NCBI GenBank assembly: GCA_010021705.1
Contig: RGMU01000066.1
Span: forward strand, 1-7,830
Direction: 5' to 3'
Origin: Chitinophagia bacterium
Lineage (GTDB): Bacteria; Bacteroidota; Bacteroidia; Chitinophagales; Chitinophagaceae
DNA length: 7,830 nucleotides
The position numbers and the translations under genes are program-made. A model generated the notes under the pieces. That model did not search any database. It worked only from the letters and a program-made list of their open reading frames with translations, and was not told the DNA's origin. Positions 1 through 6,689 of the stretch are shown piece after piece (position 1 is the stretch's first letter; each line of letters opens with the position of its first letter).

Positions 1-392
1 ACCGTTTCGCGAATGCTGTCTGCTATTAAAAATTTCTTTTCATAAATGGTTTTTAGGGCGGTTACTCTGCCGGTGCTAAATTGGGTATATACCTCATTGG
101 CTTGTGCGGGTGTTTCTGCCCACCAATTTTGCCCTTCGTTGCTGTTGTCGGGCTTGGCGCAGAAGTAGGATTTACCGGTGTCAAAAATAAGGGTGTAGTA
201 GGTAGAGTGGAATTTAGGCACTTTACTTTTCCATTTTTCAAACCATGAGTTGCCTTCGTTCATGGCGTGCACATTCATTTTGCGCTCATATTCCACCGTG
301 CCCGATAGCACCATTTGCGCCCTAAGCGGAGACATAAGGGCTATCAATGCCGGCAACAGCAATGCTAAAATACATTTATGCTTATTCATCAT
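1..392 (-). CDS. GLPGLI family secreted protein, N-terminal part (cut by window edge)
   Basis: About 130 residues are visible; the 3' end lies beyond base 1. Translation begins MMNKHKCILALLLPAL and continues through a hydrophobic stretch ending in SPLRAQ, a good Sec signal peptide with likely cleavage near residues 24-26. The mature part opens with SGTVEYERKMNVHAM, then WFEKWKSKVPKF, a Y/T-rich beta segment (STYYTLIFDTGKSYF) and NWWAETPAQ. This order is typical of the Bacteroidota GLPGLI family, periplasmic or outer-membrane-associated proteins of unknown function named after a motif in the C-terminal half, which is not in this window. Two ATG codons in a row (392-390 and 389-387) can start it. 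Both overlap the end of the receptor gene (11 or 8 bases), which suggests translational coupling. Members often sit beside OmpA-like or TonB-receptor-like barrel genes, as here. The family call rests on N-terminal features only, so it is good but not certain. Confidence 0.8.
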   Translation of the reverse strand, partial: MMNKHKCILALLLPALIALMSPLRAQMVLSGTVEYERKMNVHAMNEGNSWFEKWKSKVPKFHSTYYTLIFDTGKSYFCAKPDNSNEGQNWWAETPAQANEVYTQFSTGRVTALKTIYEKKFLIADSIRET

Positions 393-3171
393 CTTTGTCT
401 AATGCTGCTTTGTTGCTGTTAAAGTTCCATTGCAGGCTAAGCATACCATACCGCCTGATGGTGTTGTACACGTTTTCTGTAATTAAGCCCGCCTGTGAGC
501 TACGGCTATAGCCTAAGTTTTGGTTGAGTATATCATATACATTAAGGTTCAGCACCAAGTTGTTGTGCTTTAAAAATTTATAGCTTGCTCTGGCGTTCCA
601 CCGCACCACATTGTTGTTTTTATCAAACACTTCTGTTTTTTCACGAAACATGGCGTTAACCTGTGTAGAAATTTCCAACTTTTTAGTAGCATGGAATTCT
701 ACCGACAGTTCGCTGTTATACTGCTTATAGCTATTCACAAATTTGGTGATGCTGGCTTTGTTGTCATTATAAGTGATACCGGGTTCTAAAGACACCGTCA
801 GCTTGTCTTCTATTTCATAATTGATGTATAAATTAGCAGCATAGCTGTTGTTATAGTTGGTGTTGGAGGTGTCGTTGATAATGTTGTGGGTGGTAGAAAG
901 TTGGGCACTTAGACTACTATATACAGACCAGCCGCTGTTCCTGATTTTTGAACCGCCTCCCATATAGGCATACATGCTATTGTTGCCTTTTACGTTAATG
1001 TATTGGGTGTAATTACCAATGTTGGTGTTGGTTTGTTTGGTGCTGATGGCATCTGCGGTGGGCGAATAATTAAGGTTAACGTAAAAATTAGAGCCAGTAA
1101 GCACCTTATACAGCCTAAACCCTAAGCCAAAGCTGTTGGTAAATTCTTGTTTTAACTTAGGATTACCAAGCGTTTGGTTCAGCGGGTCAATGTTTTGCTG
1201 CAAAGGCTGAATTTGGTCAATCGTAGGCTGGCGGTTGCTGCCCCGGTAAGTAAACCAAAACGATTTTTGTTTATTAAAGCTGTATTCAAAGCGCGCAGAC
1301 GGGAATACGTTAAGGTATTTGCGTTTGGCATTACCAATGGTATCTTGGCGGTTGTTTTGAATAAACTGCTGCCAAGCAAGGTCGGAGCCGGCAGAGAAGG
1401 TTATTTTTTTAACATTATATTTTAATGCCATGCCCCCCCTATGGGTAGTGGTGTTAAACTGATAATCACTGCTGTATTGGGTGTTTTTATTGTCATATTT
1501 GCCCGGTCCGGTGCTGTCAAACGAGCCGGTGATGGCGTTGCTGTTGTTCACGGCTATTTGGTAAGAACCTTCAAATATGTAGTTTTTGCCAATGGGTTCG
1601 GTATATATCACTTTAGATACCACAGACAGGCTGGTGTTGGCAGTGTTTTTTAATTGGTCTATGCGGGAGGTATCTATGCCCGGTGTTTGCCCGGAGGTGT
1701 CTTTGGGCTGTAGCTTAATGGAGTGTAGGTAGCCCTCGCTACTGTTGTCTTTATAGTTTTCTTTTAGGCTTACGGAGAGTGTACGTCTTTTTTTGGCAAA
1801 TTTTTTCTTAAACAAGGCAGACGCATCGGCATAAAATGCCGGTGAAGAGCTATTAATGTTGCGGTTGTTAATGTTAATAAGGTTGTCTCCGGGGGTGGTA
1901 GTGGTGGTGTTAAAATAGGAGTAAGTGGTCATGCTTTTAGTGCCGGCATTGCCGGTTATTTTTAGCGATGTGTTGGTGTCTATGTTTATTTCATACACAA
2001 AGTCAAAGGCATTTCTAAGGGCATCACTCTTTTGGTTTTTGAACTGTATTTGCTTAAACCCCTTATCGTTGGGCAGCAAATATTGTGATGTCTTTTGCCC
2101 GTCAAGCTCCACAATTTGCCTTGCAGCGCGATAGTTGCCCGCAAAGTGGTATTTTTCTTGATGCCATTTGTTGGCAAAGTGGGCACCGGCTGTCCACACT
2201 TTAGGCAAGCCTTCACCGCTATATTTGCCGTCCCAGCCGGTAAAGTCGTTTTGGGTATCCATAATCCAGTAGCCTTCGTCTGTTTCTTCAAAGTTGTTGC
2301 CTCCGGAAAATTTGTCGTTGTCGCTCCAGCCTAAGCCTACTTTGTCGGTATTGGAGGCTATGCCAAACAGCGATAGCTGCCTTTTACCCCTAAAGGCATT
2401 TAGCATGGCTTGGTTTTGAAAATAGCCGTGAGTGCCCGCTCCGGCATCTACTTTACCAAAGTAGCCTTTCTTTTTGTCTTCTTTCAGCTGAATGTTAATG
2501 GTTTTGGTTTTTTCGCCGTCATCTATGCCGGTAAATTGGGCTTGGTCGCTTTTTTTGTCAAACACTTGCACTTTGTCCACCGCATTGGCTTGCAGCCCTT
2601 GCGTAACCACTTTGGGGTCATCACTAAAAAACTCTTCCCCGTCCACCAATATTTTTTGCACGCTTTCGCCTTGTGCGGTTATGTTGCCGTTTTTGTCCAC
2701 CTGAATGCCGGGTAGCTTTTTGAGCAGGTCTTCAACGGTGGCATTGGCTTTGGTCTTAAAGCTGTCGGCTACGTATTCGGTAGTATCTCCCTTTATTTTA
2801 ATGGCAGCCAACTGCCGTTTAAACACATACTCTTTCAGCAAATGTTGCTTAGATATTAGGTTGATTGTGCCCAAGTTAACGGGGGTGCTACCCACCGCTA
2901 CCGTATCGTTATATTCACCATAGCCGGTATATCGCACTGCTATCAGGTATTTGCCGGGTTGTGGCACAGAGAGCGTAAACTTGCCTTCGGCAATGGTGCG
3001 GGTGTGCGAGGCTATTACCGTATCGGGTAGCTTAAACGCCACTACCGATGCCATAACGGCAGGCATGGCTGTGGCTGTGTCGGTTATAACACCCACTATT
3101 TTGTATTGACCGTATAAAGCGTTCACAAAAGCACACAATATGGCTAATGTGATGATACAGATTTGGCGCAT
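382..3171 (-). CDS. Outer-membrane beta-barrel receptor (TonB-dependent-receptor-like, carboxypeptidase-regulatory N-domain)
   Basis: This 929-residue protein is predicted to sit in the outer membrane as a large barrel for import or surface binding; the substrate is unknown. It starts with a signal peptide (residues 1-21, MRQICIITLAILCAFVNALYG). Residues about 23-107 form a carboxypeptidase-regulatory-like beta-sandwich (VGVITDTATAMPAVMASV, then GKFTLSVPQPGKYLIAVRYTGY). Residues about 118-230 are a plug domain, with ATVEDLLKKLPGIQVDKNG, GESVQKILVDGEEFFSDDP and ANAVDKVQVFDKKSDQAQF. The rest, from about residue 240, alternates short turns with amphipathic strands as in the outer-membrane beta-barrel family 3 of Bacteroidota. 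It ends at a strand (GMLSLQWNFNSN) followed by a short charged tail, KAALDKDDE. This class differs from SusC: it is shorter, no SusD partner is next to it, and its neighbour is a GLPGLI gene that overlaps its stop codon. The ATG at 3171 directly precedes the signal peptide; no Shine-Dalgarno is visible. No frameshift is evident. Confidence 0.93.
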   Translation of the reverse strand: MRQICIITLAILCAFVNALYGQYKIVGVITDTATAMPAVMASVVAFKLPDTVIASHTRTIAEGKFTLSVPQPGKYLIAVRYTGYGEYNDTVAVGSTPVNLGTINLISKQHLLKEYVFKRQLAAIKIKGDTTEYVADSFKTKANATVEDLLKKLPGIQVDKNGNITAQGESVQKILVDGEEFFSDDPKVVTQGLQANAVDKVQVFDKKSDQAQFTGIDDGEKTKTINIQLKEDKKKGYFGKVDAGAGTHGYFQNQAMLNAFRGKRQLSLFGIASNTDKVGLGWSDNDKFSGGNNFEETDEGYWIMDTQNDFTGWDGKYSGEGLPKVWTAGAHFANKWHQEKYHFAGNYRAARQIVELDGQKTSQYLLPNDKGFKQIQFKNQKSDALRNAFDFVYEINIDTNTSLKITGNAGTKSMTTYSYFNTTTTTPGDNLININNRNINSSSPAFYADASALFKKKFAKKRRTLSVSLKENYKDNSSEGYLHSIKLQPKDTSGQTPGIDTSRIDQLKNTANTSLSVVSKVIYTEPIGKNYIFEGSYQIAVNNSNAITGSFDSTGPGKYDNKNTQYSSDYQFNTTTHRGGMALKYNVKKITFSAGSDLAWQQFIQNNRQDTIGNAKRKYLNVFPSARFEYSFNKQKSFWFTYRGSNRQPTIDQIQPLQQNIDPLNQTLGNPKLKQEFTNSFGLGFRLYKVLTGSNFYVNLNYSPTADAISTKQTNTNIGNYTQYINVKGNNSMYAYMGGGSKIRNSGWSVYSSLSAQLSTTHNIINDTSNTNYNNSYAANLYINYEIEDKLTVSLEPGITYNDNKASITKFVNSYKQYNSELSVEFHATKKLEISTQVNAMFREKTEVFDKNNNVVRWNARASYKFLKHNNLVLNLNVYDILNQNLGYSRSSQAGLITENVYNTIRRYGMLSLQWNFNSNKAALDKDDE

Positions 3172-3326
3172 GGTAATGAGGGCATACTAATTTTCAACCG
3201 CTAAGGTATGTATTATTACCATACACGCGTTTAATGCAACACACTTAGCATGACAATATTAGGGTTAAAGTATTGCTAATTGTGTATTAGGCTTCAATCC
3301 GATTTAAACCTCAAGGGTATATACAC
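3172..3326 (-). promoter_or_regulatory. Leader and probable promoter region of the receptor/GLPGLI pair
   Basis: These 155 bases lie between an intrinsic terminator and the receptor start, so the promoter of the pair should be here. No perfect Bacteroidota promoter is seen. The best -7 candidate on the minus strand is TAATATTG (3261-3254), one mismatch from TAnnTTTG, but it has no TTG at the expected distance upstream. The segment is AT-rich and holds small dyads: CTAAT/ATTAG (3276-3290, 5-base loop), TTAGCA/TGCTAA (3245-3250 and 3274-3279), and GTATG/CATAC. They could be operator half-sites or chance. The promoter assignment is by position only. Confidence 0.35.
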
Positions 3327-3353
3327 AAAAAAAGACCCACCGCAGGCAAGTCT
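3327..3353 (-). terminator. Intrinsic terminator ending the sanA-like/DUF1697 transcript
   Basis: On the minus strand AGACTTGCC pairs with GGTGGGTCT around the three-base loop TGC. The stem has nine pairs, three of them G-U wobbles, and runs directly into seven T (3333-3327). On the plus strand the wobbles become mismatches and there is no T tract, so the signal works only for minus-strand transcription. It lies about 230 bases after the DUF1697 stop and before the receptor promoter region. Confidence 0.65.
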
Positions 3354-3585
3354 ATATTTCGTTTTGGGGGACATTTTTCTTCTACCGTGTAAATAAAGCT
3401 TTGTTATTCCTAAATGCAGAGCGTGTACAATAAGATAGCTATGGTGCAATGGAATATCTACCACAATAGTACGCTGCCGGTGCCGTTTATGCCTAATAAA
3501 GTTAACAAACGGTATAGAATGTTCACAAGCGGTAGATTTTTACCGTTGGTGGGGTTATAAACTGCCACTTAATAACCAAGGTGAA
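3354..3585. other. Gene-free stretch between the DUF1697 gene and its terminator
   Basis: No supportable gene is seen on either strand in these 232 bases. With the terminator downstream, it probably forms a long 3' untranslated region on the minus strand. Visible structure includes an inverted repeat AACGGTA (3508-3514) / TACCGTT (3541-3547), a competing shorter hairpin CGGTA (3530-3534) / TACCG (3541-3545), and several copies of the short word GGTAGA or its complement (near 3382, 3458 and 3531). Stop codons are frequent in all frames. It could be decayed sequence, an untranslated regulatory tail or a small RNA; the sequence does not decide. Confidence 0.4.
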
Positions 3586-4131
3586 TTATAACGCCATCAG
3601 TTTGTGCATGGTAGCCCAGTTGCGGGTGGTGGCTGTAAGCGATAGCTTTTTTTCTATAAAGGCATTGGTAAATTTAGTGTTGCCATAGTGGGTGGTGGTG
3701 AAGTAAAGCTCCCGCTCGCATAAACGGTATTGCTCTCCTTCGCTTAGCCCACTTTGCAATAACTCCAATTTTCCGGCATCCGGCACGTCAGACAGTAGCA
3801 CCACATACAAACGCTTTATATCCGGTATCTCTTCCGGCTGAAACGGGCATTCATCTATTATTTGGCGTATATACGCCTGCTCCCGCACTATCACCTTTAC
3901 CTCAAAGCCAAACCGACTAAGCAACATTTGCTCTATTTGAGCCACTAATGTGCGCTCCGAAACGGGCATAGCGGGGGCATCAAATGCCACATTACCACTT
4001 TGGATATAGGTAGTAGTGTGGGCATAGCCGTTGCCGGCTAACAGTGCCCTTAGCTCCTCCATTTTCACCGACTTTTGCCCTGCCACATTTATGCCCCTTA
4101 GCAGGGCTACATAGCGCATTGTGTTTGTCAT
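3586..4131 (-). CDS. DUF1697 family protein
   Basis: This 181-residue protein is the usual length for DUF1697, a widespread bacterial cytoplasmic family of unknown biochemical function. The family signature is clear: YVALLRGINVAGQKSVKMEELRALL at residues 7-31, TYIQSGNVAF at 41-50, a middle segment (VKVIVREQAYIRQII, 78-92) and the C-terminal TATTRNWATMHKLMAL at 166-181. There is no signal peptide or membrane segment. The start is ATG at 4131; a second in-frame ATG four codons later (MRYVALL) is also possible and sits just before the first conserved strand. No Shine-Dalgarno is visible; an A-tract precedes the start. It begins 23 bases after the sanA-like stop with no terminator between, so the two are probably co-transcribed. 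The family call is secure, but no function can be assigned. Confidence 0.93.
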   Translation of the reverse strand: MTNTMRYVALLRGINVAGQKSVKMEELRALLAGNGYAHTTTYIQSGNVAFDAPAMPVSERTLVAQIEQMLLSRFGFEVKVIVREQAYIRQIIDECPFQPEEIPDIKRLYVVLLSDVPDAGKLELLQSGLSEGEQYRLCERELYFTTTHYGNTKFTNAFIEKKLSLTATTRNWATMHKLMAL

Positions 4132-4154
4132 AGTTTTTTTACACTACCATTAGC

Positions 4155-4796
4155 TTAATAGATATACTGCTTTTCGCCATAGTGCTTGGCTTTTTTGTTG
4201 GTAAGCAGGTCTATCACCATTTTTACGCGGGCAAGTTTTTCGCGCACTTTTTCTTCCCATTGGTCGTCTCCGTCAGGGGCACAAAAGCCAATGGTGGTAA
4301 GCCCCTTTTGGTTGGCAATAAAGAGTGCCCGCTGGTTGTGAAAGGCTTGCGATATAACGGTAAAGTGCGTTTGCCCAAAAATGTCGCGGCATCTCAAAAT
4401 GCTGTCTAAGGTGCGTAGCCCTGCATTGTCTAACCTTATGTTTTCGGGGGGCACGCCACCCGCCACCAAGTCTTGCATCATCAGTAGCGGTTCGTTATAA
4501 TATTTGGTACTGTTATCGCCACTTACTATTATTATTTCTATTTTGCCAGCCTTATACAAGGCTAATGCTGCTTCTATTCTTTTTTGGTAATACGGATTAA
4601 CCAGCGTTTTGGCTTTATCCATAAACTTAGACGTGCCTAATACCACACCCACCTTATTATAAGGCGTAGCGGTAGCGTCAAAATAAAGCTGCTTGCAGGT
4701 TTCCTTTTTCACCACATAGTTTACTATCCACACCACACCTATCAGCAGGCAATAGATAAAAATGCAAGTGTTGCGCCACAGCCTTGTATTGTTCAT
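4155..4796 (-). CDS. sanA: SanA-like DUF218 membrane protein
   Basis: The protein has 213 residues from the ATG at 4796. An N-terminal hydrophobic helix (about residues 11-28, CIFIYCLLIGVVWIVNYV) anchors it in the inner membrane with the DUF218 domain outside the cytoplasm. Motifs match the SanA/YdcF type: KVGVVLGTSK (48-57), NPYYQKRIEAAL (67-78), IIVSGDNSTKYYNEP (89-103), DNAGLRTLDSILR (123-135) and SQAFHNQRALFIA (149-161). In Escherichia coli, SanA affects the envelope permeability barrier to vancomycin at high temperature; its enzymatic activity is not established, so the same role here is inferred from similarity. An in-frame GTG at 4814 would add MYLCSV, but the promoter -7 element overlaps that stretch, so the ATG is preferred. 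It is probably the first gene of a unit with the DUF1697 gene. Confidence 0.9.
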   Translation of the reverse strand: MNNTRLWRNTCIFIYCLLIGVVWIVNYVVKKETCKQLYFDATATPYNKVGVVLGTSKFMDKAKTLVNPYYQKRIEAALALYKAGKIEIIIVSGDNSTKYYNEPLLMMQDLVAGGVPPENIRLDNAGLRTLDSILRCRDIFGQTHFTVISQAFHNQRALFIANQKGLTTIGFCAPDGDDQWEEKVREKLARVKMVIDLLTNKKAKHYGEKQYIY

Positions 4797-4803
4797 AACA
4801 CTG

Positions 4804-4811
4804 CAAAGATA
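4804..4811 (-). promoter_or_regulatory. Promoter -7 element (TATCTTTG) of the sanA-like gene
   Basis: On the minus strand this reads TATCTTTG, a perfect match to the Bacteroidota housekeeping -7 consensus TAnnTTTG, seven bases before the ATG at 4796. No good -33 TTG is present at the usual spacing (a TTG occurs 11 bases upstream, too close). If used, transcription would start only a few bases before the ATG, giving an almost leaderless mRNA. Confidence 0.5.
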
Positions 4812-4894
4812 CACCTATTCTACAACTGATGAGTATTGCATATCACTTCTGCCATTGAAAGAAAAGACACCACTTTGTTTTAACTATTCACCCT

Positions 4895-6268
4895 TTACAG
4901 CTCAATGTCTTCATCGCCGGGCATATACGGAATGTAGGTAACTATAAACTGAAACATTTCGTCTGTGGCTTTCATGCTACCTTTTTGGTCTGTAACCCAT
5001 TGTGGAGGGCTGAAGGGATTGTTGGGGTTGTCTTTGGTGTTGTCATATTCGCCTTCGGCTATAAGGGTGCTGTGGGCGGGTATTTTTATGGGATGCGGGA
5101 AAGTGTAAAAATATTGCCAATTAAAGTCCCAGCGGGATATACTGATTAGCCTAATGGTATCGTTTTGTGGCGAAAGGGCATACGCCTTAAAGGTTTTGCC
5201 CAAGAGGTGCATGTGGGGGTTTATGGTTAATACCGATATATTTTCGGCTATTTTTAGGCGGCTAAACACCCTTTTAATGCTATTGGGGGCGATAAGCAAG
5301 TCGGGCTGAACGCCGGCTATGCCCAATGTACCTATCTGAAACTCGTGCACGGGGCGTTGTGGTGGCTTGGGGGCAAAGTAAATATCTATGTAAGAGGTAT
5401 CGGTTACGGTGGTGTCTCTATTATAGCCATAGTGAATATCATTAAGCAAAAAAGCTCCTTTGCGAGGTAGATAATAGCCCCCTATGGCAGGCGGATATTG
5501 CACCCCCGCAGCACCCGGCAAATAGTTAACTACCGACTTTTGCAGCACGGGAAAAGTGCCGTCATCATTCGGTAGTTTCATTTTTAAGAAGGCTTCTTTT
5601 TGCGATGCGCTGTCTTTTTGGGTGTTTATTAGGTTAATTCCTTCAAATACGTTGCGCTTTTTGTTGTATTCATATTTAACAAGGTCTCCGTTTACATGGT
5701 GCACTTTGTTGTGCTTACCGGGTACAAATTCTATGAGTGCAGCAAAAGTGTCATTAGGCAATTCATAAGGTATTTTCATGAGCAAAAATTGGTCTTCACC
5801 ATTTTGTGGTAGCGTTACCGGCGTTAAGGTCAGGCGAAGGTCAGGCTTGCGGTTACGGTGTGTGGTAGGCTTTGGGGCACTGCCGGTAGGCTTTTCGCCT
5901 TCGGGCATGCCTTGCTGTTCCCAATTTTTGAGTAGGCTTATTTCGTGTTCTGTTAATAGTTTTTCACCCTTAAAGTGGGTATAACCGGGGTTGGCAGGCC
6001 AGGGCGGCATGGCTCTTTGCGAGGTCATATACGCAATGCCGGAGGCATATTTTTTTGCCTCTTGATAGTTGGTAAAATATATATGGGCAATGCCCGCAGG
6101 GTTGTGACAACCCGTGCAGTGCGTTTGCAGCAACGGCTCTATGTGTGCATAGTAAAATACCGGCTGCGGGCTATTGTTGTTGCAGGAATACAGTAGCCCT
6201 AATAGCCCCAAAGCTAAGCCTATAATACCTTTATTTTTCACTGCCAGCACCGGATTTATTTTTTGCAT
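4895..6268 (-). CDS. Lipoprotein with cytochrome c and PHM-like copper monooxygenase domains
   Basis: This 457-residue protein is predicted to be an exported, lipid-anchored oxidoreductase. A signal peptide ends in LLGLLYSC, with Cys29 as the lipidation site. Residues about 36-125 form a small c-type cytochrome: heme-binding CTGCH (C51, C54, H55) and a likely Met87 ligand in AMPPWPA. Residues about 145-450 resemble the catalytic core of peptidylglycine/dopamine monooxygenases. The pair KVHHV (H190, H191) and IHYG (H279) match the CuH ligands; HMHLLGK (H352, H354) and TDEMF (M438) match the CuM ligands. YDNTKDNPNNP is typical of bacterial members. There are no cysteines besides C29, C51 and C54, so the disulfides of animal enzymes are absent. 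The ATG at 6268 has GGAAG six bases upstream but overlaps the DUF1003 gene by 38 bases; a GTG at 6241 would overlap by 11 and still keep the signal peptide. Substrate unknown; catalysis is inferred from the complete ligand set. Confidence 0.88.
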   Translation of the reverse strand: MQKINPVLAVKNKGIIGLALGLLGLLYSCNNNSPQPVFYYAHIEPLLQTHCTGCHNPAGIAHIYFTNYQEAKKYASGIAYMTSQRAMPPWPANPGYTHFKGEKLLTEHEISLLKNWEQQGMPEGEKPTGSAPKPTTHRNRKPDLRLTLTPVTLPQNGEDQFLLMKIPYELPNDTFAALIEFVPGKHNKVHHVNGDLVKYEYNKKRNVFEGINLINTQKDSASQKEAFLKMKLPNDDGTFPVLQKSVVNYLPGAAGVQYPPAIGGYYLPRKGAFLLNDIHYGYNRDTTVTDTSYIDIYFAPKPPQRPVHEFQIGTLGIAGVQPDLLIAPNSIKRVFSRLKIAENISVLTINPHMHLLGKTFKAYALSPQNDTIRLISISRWDFNWQYFYTFPHPIKIPAHSTLIAEGEYDNTKDNPNNPFSPPQWVTDQKGSMKATDEMFQFIVTYIPYMPGDEDIEL

Positions 6269-6686
6269 CCATGTCTTCCAATAGCTTCAAAATTTTGTCA
6301 ATTTTTTCTTCTTCTAAGCGGCACAGCTTTTCTTGAATAAAGTCAATTTCCTTTTTTGCCTTTACATTGGTATGAAAGTCGGCATGGGCTTGGGCACGGT
6401 CTCTTTCGTTTTGGCGGTTTTGCGCCATCATAATAATGGGTGCTGCATAAGCTGCCTGCGTAGAAAACACTAAGTTTAGCAATATAAATGGATATACATC
6501 CCAATGCGCACAAAAAGCAACAACATTTAATGCCATCCACAACAACACTATAATAGTTTGAATGATAATAAAACGCCAAGACCCCATTTCCTTAGCCACA
6601 ATATCGGCTACTTTATCGCCTAAGCTAAGGTCTTCGGTGTGCTTTTGATGCCATGTTTTATGTTGCTGCTCTGTATGCTGTTCCAT
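6231..6686 (-). CDS. DUF1003 family membrane protein
   Basis: This 151-residue inner-membrane protein of unknown function belongs to DUF1003. A short charged, His-rich N-terminus is followed by LGDKVADIVAKEMGSWRFI (residues 22-40), a first membrane helix (about 39-57), WDVYPFILLNLVFSTQAAYAAPIIMMAQNRQNERDR (62-97) containing the second helix and the family's hallmark sequence, and a conserved ADFHTNVKAKKEIDFI segment. From about residue 107 to 140 the protein is strongly charged with heptad-like leucines and isoleucines, a probable coiled coil. It starts three bases after the DUF2461 stop, with AAGGA six bases before the ATG. Its 3' end overlaps the start of the cytochrome/PHM lipoprotein by 38 bases in another frame. 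This spacing supports a single transcript, but a shared function with its neighbours is not shown by the sequence. Confidence 0.93.
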   Translation of the reverse strand: MEQHTEQQHKTWHQKHTEDLSLGDKVADIVAKEMGSWRFIIIQTIIVLLWMALNVVAFCAHWDVYPFILLNLVFSTQAAYAAPIIMMAQNRQNERDRAQAHADFHTNVKAKKEIDFIQEKLCRLEEEKIDKILKLLEDMDAKNKSGAGSEK

Positions 6687-6689
6687 ATT

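Noticed and set aside
1179..2291. Two further minus-strand frames inside the receptor gene
   Set aside because: They are out-of-frame readings of the receptor sequence without start signals or recognisable motifs.
1174..2923. Several plus-strand open frames of 69-101 codons inside the receptor gene
   Set aside because: They lie opposite a clearly coding 929-residue frame, show no domain or signal of their own, and look like antisense shadows.
382..3171. SusC/SusD-type glycan uptake locus
   Set aside because: The receptor is shorter than typical SusC proteins, its barrel resembles family 3, and its overlapping neighbour is a GLPGLI protein, not a SusD lipoprotein.
3205..3290. Short dyads upstream of the receptor gene as a defined operator
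   Set aside because: Arms are only 5-6 bases in AT-rich DNA; such repeats are expected by chance, and no regulator gene is nearby.
3276..3355. A 26-codon minus-strand frame beginning MSPKTKYRLACGG
   Set aside because: It starts upstream of the terminator and runs through its stem and T tract, has no ribosome binding site and no recognisable features; the frame begins near 3373 and is probably chance.
4842..4894. A terminator after the cytochrome/PHM gene
   Set aside because: Only a four-pair AAAG/CTTT stem is visible and the following tract is mixed C and T; too weak to call. Read-through into the sanA-like gene remains possible.
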